From Hungateiclostridiaceae bacterium UBA1305 (GTDB lineage: Bacteria; Bacillota; Clostridia; Acetivibrionales; DTU013): 54,240 bases of DNA. The stretch lies in contig DBTX01000060.1 of the NCBI GenBank assembly GCA_002307275.1, positions 1 through 54,240 of the forward strand. The letters are read 5' to 3'. Below, piece by piece: positions 23,375 to 32,117 of the stretch. How positions within the stretch are numbered: the first letter of the stretch is position 1; each line of letters opens with the position of its first letter. Below the pieces are notes generated by a model that worked only from the letters and a program-made list of their open reading frames with translations, made no database searches and had not been told where the DNA came from. A program made the position numbers and the translations under genes.

Positions 23375-24040
23375 TTGTCTAGGATAAATATCGCGATAGA
23401 CGGACCGGCAGGTGCGGGAAAAAGCACAGTTGCAAAAAGCATTTCCAGAATTATGGGCATCGTATATCTGGACACAGGTGCAATGTACAGGACAGTTGCA
23501 TTAAAAGCCTTAAATTCCGGTTTGGACACGAAGGATGCAGCAAGCCTAACAAATATTGCTGAAAATATCGATATTAAGATTGAATATAAAAGTAATGAGC
23601 AGAGGATTTTTCTGGATGGGACGGATGTGTCCGAAATGATACGCACACCGGAGGTTTCAATTGGCGCATCAAATGTCGCTGTTATTCCGGCTGTCAGAAT
23701 TAAACTTGTCGAATTGCAGAGGAAAATAGCACAAGAAATGGATGTTGTCATGGACGGCAGGGATATCGGCACCTTTGTGCTTCCAAACGCGAAGTACAAA
23801 TTCTTTCTGATTGCCTCCCTTGATGAAAGGGCTAGAAGAAGATATGATGAACTATGTGCTAAAAATACTGAGCATCCGAGCTTCGAAGAAGTCAGGAACG
23901 ACATCGCCTACAGGGATAAAAACGACAGTTCGAGAGCTTTTGCACCGCTTTCCAAAGCGAAAGATGCAATAGAGATCGATACAACAAGTTTGAGTCCGCA
24001 GGAAGTCATAGAACTAATTCTTTCAAAAATAAACAAATAA
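23375..24040 (+). CDS. cmk: Cytidylate kinase
   Basis: Phosphorylates CMP and dCMP with ATP. The P-loop GPAGAGKST is at 10-18, DTGAMYRTVALKA near 34-46 is the substrate-binding signature, and VMDGRDIGTFVLP and DERARRRYDEL are also conserved. The 221 residues match the short bacterial family. Start: TTG 23375, eight bases after the GGGGG of the aroH end. The cmk-plsC-ispH-rpsA order downstream is a common clostridial arrangement. Confidence 0.96.
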   Translation: MSRINIAIDGPAGAGKSTVAKSISRIMGIVYLDTGAMYRTVALKALNSGLDTKDAASLTNIAENIDIKIEYKSNEQRIFLDGTDVSEMIRTPEVSIGASNVAVIPAVRIKLVELQRKIAQEMDVVMDGRDIGTFVLPNAKYKFFLIASLDERARRRYDELCAKNTEHPSFEEVRNDIAYRDKNDSSRAFAPLSKAKDAIEIDTTSLSPQEVIELILSKINK

Positions 24041-24079
24041 AAAAATAAATGGCCCAAAATGAATGAATGGTGAGAATTG

Positions 24080-24664
24080 ATGAAAAGCTTTGTATACATT
24101 TTAACAAATATAATATTCAAACTCTTTTTCCGAGTCGAAATAGTCAATGCTGATAAAGTACCATTGACAGGTTCTGCTCTTTTCTGCGCCAATCATAATA
24201 CAATGCTTGACATGTTTTTTCTGGGGTACAGACTGAAACGATGGATCAATTGGATGGCAAAAGAGGAGCTTTTCAAGAACCCCATAACATCATTTATTTT
24301 TAAAAGTCTTGGAGCATTCCCTGTTAAAAGGGGCACGGGAGACGTAGGTTCGATTAAAAGCGCTTACAAGATTCTTCAGGAAGGCCATATCCTGGGCATA
24401 TTTCCGCATGGCACAAGAATAGATCCTGCGAAAATCGACTCTGCCAGGATAAAACCCGGTGCTGCCATGATTGCGGTAAATGCCGGAGTACCGATTATTC
24501 CTGCTTATATTGAGGGCAGTTACAGGATTTTTGGGAGAATAAAGGTCATCTATGGAGATCCTTTTAGTATCGGAAGCAAAAAAGACGAAAAATATACCAG
24601 GGAAGAGCTCGCAGAACTCAGTAAAGAGATTATAAAAAGAATATATTTACTCGCGGAGGTCTGA
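24080..24664 (+). CDS. plsC: 1-acyl-sn-glycerol-3-phosphate acyltransferase
   Basis: Acylates lysophosphatidic acid to phosphatidic acid at the membrane. The 194-residue protein has an N-terminal hydrophobic helix, the acyltransferase motif NHNTMLD (His39, Asp44 in the HX4D pattern), FPVKRGTGDV and VPIIPAYIEGS. The third motif, usually PEGTRS, reads PHGTRI here. Start: ATG 24080 after GGTGAG; TTG 24077 is possible. It ends two bases before the ispH-rpsA start. Confidence 0.92.
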   Translation: MKSFVYILTNIIFKLFFRVEIVNADKVPLTGSALFCANHNTMLDMFFLGYRLKRWINWMAKEELFKNPITSFIFKSLGAFPVKRGTGDVGSIKSAYKILQEGHILGIFPHGTRIDPAKIDSARIKPGAAMIAVNAGVPIIPAYIEGSYRIFGRIKVIYGDPFSIGSKKDEKYTREELAELSKEIIKRIYLLAEV

Positions 24665-24666
24665 GA

Positions 24667-26718
24667 GTGAAAATTTTGGTGGCCAATACGGCTGGCTTTT
24701 GTTTTGGAGTTAACAATGCAGTAAATATGGTATATAATTTATTAAAAGAAACAAAGGGCACGATATGTACGCTTGGTCCGATCATCCATAACGAACAGGT
24801 TGTAAATGATTTGCAGGCAAAAGGAGTCAGTGTCATATCTGATATCAGTGAAGCTGAAGAAAATTCAAAGGTTATTATTAGGACTCATGGTGTAATACCC
24901 GATATATATGTAGGCCTTGATAATTTAAAAGCAGAAATAATCGATGCAACCTGCCCTTATGTGAGAAAAATTCACAAACTGGTAAGTCAGAAACATGACG
25001 AAGGTTATACGGTTATTATTGCAGGCGATGCTAATCACCCTGAAGTCATAGGAATCAACGGCTGGTGTGAAAACAGTGCATTAATAGCAGACAATCCCGA
25101 AGATGTTAATAAATTTCCACAATTGGATGGCCCTTGCTGTTTGGTAGCACAAACTACCATCACAAAAGAAAAATTCAACTATATTTATGATAAATTAAAA
25201 GATAAATGCAAAAACCTTATAAAATTTGATACAATATGTAATGCAACCATCAGCAGACAGGAAGAGGCAGAAAAAATTGCCAGGAGTTCCGATGTCATGC
25301 TGATCATTGGCAGCAGGAACAGTTCAAATACCCGGAAGCTGTATGATATCAGCAAAAAGTATTGCGAACAGTCCTATATTATTGAGACGTACGGTGATTT
25401 GCCGCCGATAGACATAAAAGATACAAAAATGCTGGGAATTACAGCAGGAGCATCTACACCGGAACGCATAATCAAGGAGGTTATTGAGAAAATGGACGAA
25501 TTAAATAAACAGGAGAATGAGCTAAGCTTTTTGGAAGCTTTTGAGAGTTCCTTGGTGACTCTTAGAAGCGGTGAGACTGTCAAGGGCAGGATCATCGGCT
25601 TTAACAACACTGAAATCTATGTTGATCTCGGCTACAAATCCGACGGTATCATACCGGTGGGTGAGTATACGGACGATCCTGATTTCAAACCGGAAACGAA
25701 TATAAAGATTGGCGACGAAATTGAAGTATTTATTGTCAGGGTAAATGACGGTGAAGGCAATGTCATGTTGTCGAAGAAAAAAGTTGACTCCTTGAAGAGC
25801 GTTGATTTTATAGAGGAGGCTTATGAAAAAAAGACACCTGTAACCGGAAAAGTCGTTGAGATCACAAATGGCGGCATCGTAGCAAATGTAAAGGGCGTAA
25901 GGGTATTCATCCCCGCTTCCCAGATCGCTGAAAAGTATGTCAAGGATCTTGGAGAATATTTGAGACAGACTGTGACTGTAAGGATCGTTGAATTCAACAA
26001 GCAGAAAAGAAAGATTGTCGGTTCCCAGAGAATTCTACTTGCTGAACAAAGAGTACTGAATGAAGGCGAATTCTGGGGTACTGTAGAAATCGGAAAGAAA
26101 TATGACGGCGTAGTGAAAAATTTGATGGATTTCGGCGCCTTTGTTGATATTGGCGGTGTTGACGGACTTGTTCACATATCTGAACTCTCCTGGACAAAAG
26201 TGAAGCATCCCTCTGAAGTTCTTAAAGTTGGCGATAAAGTACAAGTAACCGTTCTTGAATTCGACAAGGATAAAAAGAGAATCTCACTCGGACTCAAAAA
26301 GGATGAAGAGAACCCATGGTTCAAGGCTGCGGAAAAGTATGTCGCAGGAGATGTAGTGAAGGGGCTTGTTGTAAGGCTCGTTCCATTCGGAGCATTTATA
26401 GAATTGGAAAAAGGTCTCGACGGCCTTGTGCATATCTCACAGATTTCTAATATCAGGATCGCCAAACCGGGAGATGTTTTGCAGATAGGTCAGGAGGTCG
26501 AAGCCAGAGTCATAGAAGTCAATACCGAGACCAAAAAGATCAGCCTCAGTATAAAAGATGTAAATCCGATCGACCCGAAGCAGACGGCAGCGGAACAGGA
26601 ACTGGCAGGTTCGGATAACGCCTCGGCCGATGTTGCTATCGAAGTTGAAGCTCCCAATGAGCACAAGGAAGAATTAAGCAATACAATTGGCGATATATTG
26701 GATGAAGAAAAGAAATAA
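24667..26718 (+). CDS. ispH-rpsA: Fused 4-hydroxy-3-methylbut-2-enyl diphosphate reductase / ribosomal protein S1
   Basis: A 683-residue fusion found in many Clostridia. Residues about 1-282 are IspH, the iron-sulfur enzyme giving IPP and DMAPP, with cluster Cys12 in GFCFGVNNAV, one Cys in DATCPYVRKIH and one in FDTICNATISRQEEA. From about 300 to 650 there are four S1 RNA-binding repeats (GETVKGRIIGF, KTPVTGKVVEI, GKKYDGVVKNLMDFGAFVDI, GDVVKGLVVRLVPFGAFIEL), each closing with a hydrophobic/ISELS-type strand. An acidic tail ends the protein. Start: GTG 24667, seven bases after GGAGG. The reading frame is unbroken across the junction, so this is a true fusion. Confidence 0.95.
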   Translation: MKILVANTAGFCFGVNNAVNMVYNLLKETKGTICTLGPIIHNEQVVNDLQAKGVSVISDISEAEENSKVIIRTHGVIPDIYVGLDNLKAEIIDATCPYVRKIHKLVSQKHDEGYTVIIAGDANHPEVIGINGWCENSALIADNPEDVNKFPQLDGPCCLVAQTTITKEKFNYIYDKLKDKCKNLIKFDTICNATISRQEEAEKIARSSDVMLIIGSRNSSNTRKLYDISKKYCEQSYIIETYGDLPPIDIKDTKMLGITAGASTPERIIKEVIEKMDELNKQENELSFLEAFESSLVTLRSGETVKGRIIGFNNTEIYVDLGYKSDGIIPVGEYTDDPDFKPETNIKIGDEIEVFIVRVNDGEGNVMLSKKKVDSLKSVDFIEEAYEKKTPVTGKVVEITNGGIVANVKGVRVFIPASQIAEKYVKDLGEYLRQTVTVRIVEFNKQKRKIVGSQRILLAEQRVLNEGEFWGTVEIGKKYDGVVKNLMDFGAFVDIGGVDGLVHISELSWTKVKHPSEVLKVGDKVQVTVLEFDKDKKRISLGLKKDEENPWFKAAEKYVAGDVVKGLVVRLVPFGAFIELEKGLDGLVHISQISNIRIAKPGDVLQIGQEVEARVIEVNTETKKISLSIKDVNPIDPKQTAAEQELAGSDNASADVAIEVEAPNEHKEELSNTIGDILDEEKK

Positions 26719-26746
26719 TCGTTAAAAGAAAAACTTTTAATATGAG

Positions 26747-26777
26747 AAAATGCAAGGCTGAATGTCTTGCATTTTTT
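26747..26777 (+). terminator. Intrinsic terminator after ispH-rpsA
   Basis: AAAATGCAAG at 26747-26756 pairs with CTTGCATTTT at 26766-26775 around a nine-base loop and runs into six T residues. Confidence 0.8.
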
Positions 26778-26794
26778 CAATTGAAATACAAAGT

Positions 26795-26844
26795 GGGACA
26801 ACCCTCAAGTTAAGAATCAGCTTGATCGGATGGAAGCATGTCCC
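26795..26844. repeat. Possible degenerate copy of the 51-bp palindromic element
   Basis: The stretch begins GGGACAACCCTCAA, two changes from the GGGACACACCTCAA of the other copies, and ends GAAGCATGTCCC. Length is close to 50. It ends about 30 bases before cheR. The central part is diverged, so this is a tentative family member. Confidence 0.4.
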
Positions 26845-26873
26845 TGATAATTTTGTAATAAGGGGGATCAGTC

Positions 26874-27650
26874 ATGGATTATGAAGGTTTCAAGACCGAA
26901 GTATATAAGTTGACAGATATTAACCTTAGTTTTTATAAAGAGAAACAAATGAAGAGAAGGATAGACTCGTTGATCAGGAAGAACGGGTATGAGTTGTATG
27001 AAGACTACATTAAGATTCTTAGATCAGATCAGTCGCTTTACAACGAGTTTATAAATTATCTGACGATAAACGTTTCGGAGTTCTATAGAAATCCCGAGCA
27101 ATGGGAGGTGCTGAAAAAGGAAATCTTCCCATTGCTGCTGAAAAAATCCCAGAAGCTCAAGATCTGGAGTGCGGCATGTTCCACTGGTGACGAACCCTAT
27201 ACACTTGTGATGGTGCTTAATGAATATATTCCTTTAAAAGACATCAAAATCATTGCCACCGATATTGACAAGGAAGCTCTTAGAAAAGCGAAAGCCGGAT
27301 CCTATTCAGAAAAAAGCCTGGATAAGCTTCCAAAAGAGTATGTCTCAAAATATTTTAAAAAAGAGGGAAGTATATATACAATAATTGATGAGGTCAAAAG
27401 CCGGGTGGAATTTCTTCAGCACAACATGCTGAGAGAACCATATCCTTCTTCATGTGATTTAATCGTATGCAGAAATGTTCTGATTTACTTCACAGAAGAG
27501 GCTAAAACCCAAATCTATACCAATTTTAACAAAGCACTCAGAAAAGAAGGTATTCTGTTTGTAGGCAGCACGGAACAGATTATCATGTCTTCCCGATATA
27601 ACTTCAATTCTCTGAAGACTTTTTTCTATATTAAGGATGGAGATATGTAA
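26874..27650 (+). CDS. cheR: CheR-type protein-glutamate methyltransferase
   Basis: Transfers methyl groups from SAM to glutamates of chemotaxis receptors. The 258-residue protein has the N-terminal helical domain (about 1-75, NYLTINVSEFYRNPEQW) and a SAM-binding domain with IWSAACSTGDEPYTLVM, IIATDIDKEALRKAKAG and CDLIVCRNVLIYF. Start: ATG 26874 with AAGGGGGATCAGTC before it. No other chemotaxis gene is in the window, so its receptor partners lie elsewhere. dinB begins one base after its stop codon. Confidence 0.93.
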   Translation: MDYEGFKTEVYKLTDINLSFYKEKQMKRRIDSLIRKNGYELYEDYIKILRSDQSLYNEFINYLTINVSEFYRNPEQWEVLKKEIFPLLLKKSQKLKIWSAACSTGDEPYTLVMVLNEYIPLKDIKIIATDIDKEALRKAKAGSYSEKSLDKLPKEYVSKYFKKEGSIYTIIDEVKSRVEFLQHNMLREPYPSSCDLIVCRNVLIYFTEEAKTQIYTNFNKALRKEGILFVGSTEQIIMSSRYNFNSLKTFFYIKDGDM

Positions 27651-27651
27651 C

Positions 27652-28875
27652 ATGGAGCGTTCTACAACAAGAGTCATTTTTCTTGTAGATATGAATGCGT
27701 TCTTTATCAGCTGTGAAATGTCGATGAACCCGTCACTAAAAGGCCGGCCGGCTGCAGTTGCAGGAGATCCCAAGAACCGCATGGGTATTATTCTTGCTGC
27801 AAATTATGACGCAAGGGCATTCGGCATAAAAACGACGATGCTTGTGCATAATGCTCTGAAATTATGCCCTGGACTGATACTGGTACCGCCTTCTCACGGC
27901 CTTTATGAACAGAAATCAATAGAAGTAATGAGGATCCTTTCCAGATATACTCCTGTCATGCAGCAGAACAGTATTGATGAAGCATGGCTTGACCTTACAG
28001 GGTGTGAGGGCTTATTCGGCAAACCGGTCCAAATAGCACAAAGAATTATGGACGACATTATGAATGAACTTGATCTCTGGTGCTCGGTCGGGATTTCGGA
28101 CAATAAATTTTTGGCTAAAATGGCCTCGGAAATGAAGAAGCCCCTCGGTATCACAGAATTGTGGGAAAAGGACGTTAAAACGAAGCTGTGGCCTCTTGAA
28201 GTACGAGAAATGTACGGAATAGGCAAGCAGACCGAGAAACGCCTGAACGAGCTTGGAATCCTCACAATTGGTGATATTGCAGCAGTCGACAGGAAGCTGC
28301 TGCGAACAAACTTCGGCAGATACGGAGATGAACTGGTCAGACTTTCTAACGGTCTTGATCCCTCTCCAGTCACCCCTCATCCAAAACATGAATCCAAATC
28401 CATCAGCCGTTCCACTACTTTGGCAAAAGATACGTTTGATATCGAATTTGCAAGGTCTGTGCTGCTGCGTCTTGCCGAGGAAGTGGGTGAAGAAGCCAGA
28501 CGGTATGAATTCAGAGGTAAAACTGTATCCATCGTGATAAGGTATGATGACTTCAGGACAATTACCCGGCAAAAGGCAATACCGCCAACCTTTCTAACGA
28601 TGGAGATTTATAAAGTAGGGTCGATCCTGCTTGAGGAGCATTGGGATAAAAGGAGGCCGATCAGGCTTCTTGGCATTGGATTGGGAAACATTGATGAGAA
28701 TGCGGCTGAGCAATTGTCCATATTCGATATCAATGAGGAACTACCGGACGATAATAAGAGAGAAGAGAAACTTGAAAAGGCGATGGACTCCATAAGGCAG
28801 CGCTTCGGCAGTGAAAAACTCAAGAGGGCGAAATTAGTGAACGGAAAGCAAAAGGGGAGGAAGAACGAGCAGTAG
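27652..28875 (+). CDS. dinB: DNA polymerase IV (Y family)
   Basis: An error-prone translesion polymerase. The 407-residue protein begins with VIFLVDMNAFFISCEMSMNP (first catalytic Asp), followed by RPAAVAGDP, MGIILAANYDARAFGIKT, the second catalytic pair in NSIDEAWLDLTG, and KFLAKMASEMKKP. The helix-hairpin-helix and little-finger domains follow. QLSIFDI near residue 362 fits the beta-clamp binding motif. ATG 27652 has GGAG nine bases upstream inside the end of cheR; an in-frame ATG at 27637 overlaps cheR. No LexA-type site is visible immediately upstream. Confidence 0.95.
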   Translation: MERSTTRVIFLVDMNAFFISCEMSMNPSLKGRPAAVAGDPKNRMGIILAANYDARAFGIKTTMLVHNALKLCPGLILVPPSHGLYEQKSIEVMRILSRYTPVMQQNSIDEAWLDLTGCEGLFGKPVQIAQRIMDDIMNELDLWCSVGISDNKFLAKMASEMKKPLGITELWEKDVKTKLWPLEVREMYGIGKQTEKRLNELGILTIGDIAAVDRKLLRTNFGRYGDELVRLSNGLDPSPVTPHPKHESKSISRSTTLAKDTFDIEFARSVLLRLAEEVGEEARRYEFRGKTVSIVIRYDDFRTITRQKAIPPTFLTMEIYKVGSILLEEHWDKRRPIRLLGIGLGNIDENAAEQLSIFDINEELPDDNKREEKLEKAMDSIRQRFGSEKLKRAKLVNGKQKGRKNEQ

Positions 28876-28959
28876 AGAAGATTGATCAAAATAAAAGGAA
28901 ATCCCGGGGGCATCGGGCTATCGTATACTAATCCAGAAGATTTTTGCTTTTAGGTCATG

Positions 28960-29027
28960 CAGACAAATTCTCCAATTGCAGCATGCAGATGCAGGCGAAT
29001 TCGTCAGCGAATTGAGCCATGGGATAG
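28960..29027. repeat. Palindrome-rich segment, possibly related to 53723-53778
   Basis: It holds CAAATTCTCCAATTG, ATGCAGGCGAATTCG and GCGAATTGAGCCATGGG in order. The segment at 53723-53778 has a similar order of CAAATTGCGCC, ATGAAGGCGAATTCG and AAATTGCACC. The similarity is partial and judged by eye. Confidence 0.3.
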
Positions 29028-29030
29028 CAA

Positions 29031-29064
29031 AAAACGGAATGTTCGAATTCGAACATTCCGTTTT
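29031..29064 (-). terminator. Terminator of tRNA-Leu (perfect 34-bp palindrome)
   Basis: AAAACGGAATGTTCG and its exact complement CGAACATTCCGTTTT flank AATT. Read on the minus strand it directly follows the tRNA 3' end and closes with TTTT plus further T residues. Confidence 0.8.
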
Positions 29065-29150
29065 GGTGCGGGAAACAGGACTTGAACCTGCACACCCTTG
29101 CGAGCTCTAGCACCTGAAGCTAGCGCGTCTGCCAATTCCGCCATTCCCGC
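29064..29150 (-). tRNA. tRNA-Leu (anticodon CAG)
   Basis: Read on the minus strand, a seven-base acceptor stem GCGGGAA pairs with TTCCCGC, followed by A and an encoded CCA. The anticodon arm is CTAGC-TTCAGGT-GCTAG, giving anticodon CAG. A long variable arm marks class II leucine tRNA, and the T loop TTCAAGT is normal. Length 87 with CCA. Confidence 0.95.
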
Positions 29151-29167
29151 GTCTCAAGGCAATATTA

Positions 29168-29196
29168 ATTCTACTAGAAATGTTGTATAATTGCAA
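29168..29196 (-). promoter_or_regulatory. Sigma-A promoter of tRNA-Leu
   Basis: On the minus strand TTGCAA (29191-29196), a 17-bp spacer and TAGAAT (29168-29173) lie about 18 bases before the tRNA 5' end. Confidence 0.65.
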
Positions 29197-29286
29197 GTGG
29201 TAAATAATAAAATTAATATTCTAAATATGCTGAAAAAAATGTACGTAAATTTTATTCAATATATTTTTACCTGGAGGTAATGGAAA

Positions 29287-30684
29287 ATGAACGACAAATT
29301 GGAACAATTTAAAAAAGAGATCGTAACAAAGAGGGTAGCAGTACTTGGTATAGGCATAAGCAACACGCCATTGATAAAATACCTGTGCGGACTTGGCGTG
29401 GATGTAACGGCATTCGATATGGCAGAGATGCAGAACTTGAAACCGGCCATGGATCTGTTGACCGGGTGCGATGTGAAATTCAGCCTGGGTAAAAACTATC
29501 TGGATTCGCTTCATGGCTTTGATGTGATATTCAAAACACCGAAGGTTCGTTTTGACATACCTGAACTTCTCAGGGAAGCTGAGGCAGGAAATGAAATAAC
29601 TTCTGAAATGGAAGTGTTCTGCAGATTGTGTCCAGCCAGGATATTCGCTGTAACAGGCAGTGACGGCAAGACGACGACAACTACTCTGATATCCCGGCTG
29701 CTAAACTATCAAGGCTATAAATGCTGGCTTGGCGGTAATATTGGAACACCATTGCTGGACAGGATCGATGAAATTGAGAGAAATGACATGGTCGTGCTTG
29801 AACTGAGCAGCTTCCAGCTACATACCATGAAGAACAGGATACACACAGCTGTCGTTACCAATGTTTCTCCAAATCACCTCGATGTCCACAAGTCCATGGA
29901 AGAGTATACCGAAGCAAAAAAGAATATTTTTCTATATCAATTACAAGAGGACACCCTTATTCTGAACTATGACAATCCTGCAACCCGGAGCTTTGCAAAG
30001 GAAGCACCCGGCAAAGCTATATTCTTCAGCAGACAGTCAAGCCTGACGGAGGGAGTATGTCTTGCTGAAGGCTGGCTTGTGTACAGGACAGCAGATAAAG
30101 AGGTTAAGATTGTAAGGGCGGAGGACATATTACTGCCAGGTGTGCATAATGTCGAGAACTATATGGCTGCAGCCGCTGCAGTTATTGATTTTATTGCTCC
30201 TGAAGCAGTCAGGGAAACAGCCGTAACCTTCAGAGGGGTTGAACACAGGAATGAATTTGTACGGGAATTGAATGGGGTGAGCTTTTATAATGATTCTATC
30301 GGTTCCAGTCCGACCAGGACGATCGCGAGTGTTAATTCGTTTAAATCCAGAGTCATTTTGATTGCAGGCGGATATGATAAACATATCCCGTATGATGTTC
30401 TTGGCAACACTTTGGTTGAACGGGTGAAATGCCTTGTATTACTTGGACAGACTGCAGGACAGATCGAAAAAGCATTAACGGATGAATGCCAAAGAAGGGG
30501 AACGGAGACAAGGATACCTGTTATACATTGCAGCTCACTTGATGAAGCTGTAAAAACGGCATATCATTCAGCTTCGGTAAATGATATAATCATTTTATCT
30601 CCTGCAAGTGCAAGCTTTGATATGTTCAGAAATTTTGAGGAGCGTGGTTTGGTTTTTAAAAAAATTGTGAATAGTTTGATTTAG
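29287..30684 (+). CDS. murD: UDP-N-acetylmuramoyl-L-alanine--D-glutamate ligase
   Basis: Adds D-glutamate to UDP-MurNAc-L-Ala in peptidoglycan synthesis. The 465-residue protein has the N-terminal Rossmann domain RVAVLGIGISNTPLI, the ATP loop AVTGSDGKTTTT (about 121-132), LELSSFQLHTM and VSPNHLDVHKSMEEY, and the C-terminal EHRNEFV and NDSIGSSPTRTIASV stretch. The latter resembles the MurD NDSKATN motif but is changed to NDSIGSS. Start: ATG 29287 after GGAGG. It stands apart from a mur cluster. Confidence 0.92.
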   Translation: MNDKLEQFKKEIVTKRVAVLGIGISNTPLIKYLCGLGVDVTAFDMAEMQNLKPAMDLLTGCDVKFSLGKNYLDSLHGFDVIFKTPKVRFDIPELLREAEAGNEITSEMEVFCRLCPARIFAVTGSDGKTTTTTLISRLLNYQGYKCWLGGNIGTPLLDRIDEIERNDMVVLELSSFQLHTMKNRIHTAVVTNVSPNHLDVHKSMEEYTEAKKNIFLYQLQEDTLILNYDNPATRSFAKEAPGKAIFFSRQSSLTEGVCLAEGWLVYRTADKEVKIVRAEDILLPGVHNVENYMAAAAAVIDFIAPEAVRETAVTFRGVEHRNEFVRELNGVSFYNDSIGSSPTRTIASVNSFKSRVILIAGGYDKHIPYDVLGNTLVERVKCLVLLGQTAGQIEKALTDECQRRGTETRIPVIHCSSLDEAVKTAYHSASVNDIIILSPASASFDMFRNFEERGLVFKKIVNSLI

Positions 30685-30761
30685 TTTTATGGTTCTCTTG
30701 CAGACGATCGCTCAAATCATACGTACTAATTTATATAAAATAAAGAGTTGAGGTAATATTA

Positions 30762-31847
30762 TTGATGGAATACATTTTATCTGCATTTAGAAAGCCCATT
30801 ATGAAAAAGCTGCTGACACTGACGGTGGTAGTACTGCTGCTTTATATACTGAGGGATATGCTGAATCTGCTGCTGCTTACTTTTTTATTCACTTACCTGA
30901 TGTATAACCTGCAAAAATCCTTTCAAAAAATGATTCAGCGGATCACGAAATTAAAAATAAGCCGTGTCCTCATAACACTTGTTTTATATGTAATATTCAT
31001 CGCACTCCTGGTGTTGGCGGTTTACAAATATATTCCGATCGCTGTAAAGCAGATATTAAACATCATAAACGATATCGTGGCAATCATCGTCGCTCAGAAA
31101 GGCATGCAATACGGTAATCCTATTCTTGACTTCCTGATCGCGCAGCTGAACACAATCGACATTGGAAAATATATTGGAGGCAAATCTTCCTATCTTTTTA
31201 GCATAGTAGGGGATATTGGACAAATTGGTCTTTCTATTTTTCTTTCACTCATTCTGAGTCTCTTCTTCATACTTGAAAAAGACAGAGTGGTTCGATTTGT
31301 ACTTGGCTTCAAGGAGAGCAAAATAGCTGGTTTTTTCAATGAAGTGCAGTTTTTTGGGGACAAGCTTTTAAATTCCTTTGGCAAGGTTATACAGGCTCAG
31401 ATATTGATTGCACTATGCAACACACTTTTATCAGTGGTTGGTCTGTCGATACTTGGCTTTCCGCAATTGATCGGTCTGGCAGTCATGATATTTGTACTTA
31501 GCCTGATACCGGTTGCAGGAGTCGCAATATCACTGGTCCCACTGTCCATAATAGCTTTTAATATAGGTGGGTTCAAGTATATCATTTATGTAATCGTGTT
31601 GATTACGATAATACATGCGGTTGAGAGCTATTTTTTAAATCCGAAACTCATGTCGGTAAAGACTGATCTGCCTGTTTTCTTCACCTTCCTTGTACTGATC
31701 CTGTCGGAACATTTCATGGGCATTTGGGGATTAATCATCGGAATTCCAATATTTATTTTCTTACTGGATATTCTGGGATTTAAAATATTGACCAAAAATG
31801 AACTGGAGCAAATCAAAAAAAACAGTATTAATAAAAAAGATGTTTGA
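30762..31847 (+). CDS. AI-2E family membrane permease
   Basis: A 361-residue polytopic protein. Two or three N-terminal helices are followed by a soluble, amphipathic region (about 100-150) and a block of five C-terminal helices, the layout of the AI-2E/YdgG/YtvI transporter family. The conserved segment LVPLSIIAFNIGG with a following HAVESYFLNPKLM is typical. Members include autoinducer exporters, sodium/proton antiporters and the sporulation protein YtvI, so the substrate is open. Start: TTG 30762 eight bases after GAGG; ATG 30765 is equally possible. Confidence 0.88.
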   Translation: MMEYILSAFRKPIMKKLLTLTVVVLLLYILRDMLNLLLLTFLFTYLMYNLQKSFQKMIQRITKLKISRVLITLVLYVIFIALLVLAVYKYIPIAVKQILNIINDIVAIIVAQKGMQYGNPILDFLIAQLNTIDIGKYIGGKSSYLFSIVGDIGQIGLSIFLSLILSLFFILEKDRVVRFVLGFKESKIAGFFNEVQFFGDKLLNSFGKVIQAQILIALCNTLLSVVGLSILGFPQLIGLAVMIFVLSLIPVAGVAISLVPLSIIAFNIGGFKYIIYVIVLITIIHAVESYFLNPKLMSVKTDLPVFFTFLVLILSEHFMGIWGLIIGIPIFIFLLDILGFKILTKNELEQIKKNSINKKDV

Positions 31848-32027
31848 AGAAGGCGAAAGCATGACTTACAATTAGAAATGTCGGGTGCGCATTCCCAATT
31901 GGGTGATAAATAGAATAATCTGGCGAATATTATAAATAATTAAAAAATTAAGCAGATTTTCATGTTTTTTAATTTGCCTTATAGGTATTATAATTAATGA
32001 ATGTTATCCTGTATTGCTATTAATACA

Positions 32028-32060
32028 AAACTACATTGATGAGGTAGTTTATTTTTTTTT
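32028..32060 (+). terminator. Hairpin with T-run upstream of the ROK gene
   Basis: AAACTAC at 32028-32034 pairs with GTAGTTT at 32044-32050 and is followed by ATTTTTTTTT. It is either the terminator of the permease about 180 bp upstream or an attenuator in the ROK leader, since a TATAAT lies at 31989-31994. Confidence 0.6.
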
Positions 32061-32117
32061 AAGAATAATTTAGTAAATGAAAATTAATCGGTTATTATCC
32101 GGGAGAGTGTTGAATAA

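Noticed and set aside
29031..29064. LexA-type operator in the 34-bp palindrome
   Set aside because: The GTTC and GAAC halves are in the wrong order for an SOS box; a tRNA terminator explains the sequence.
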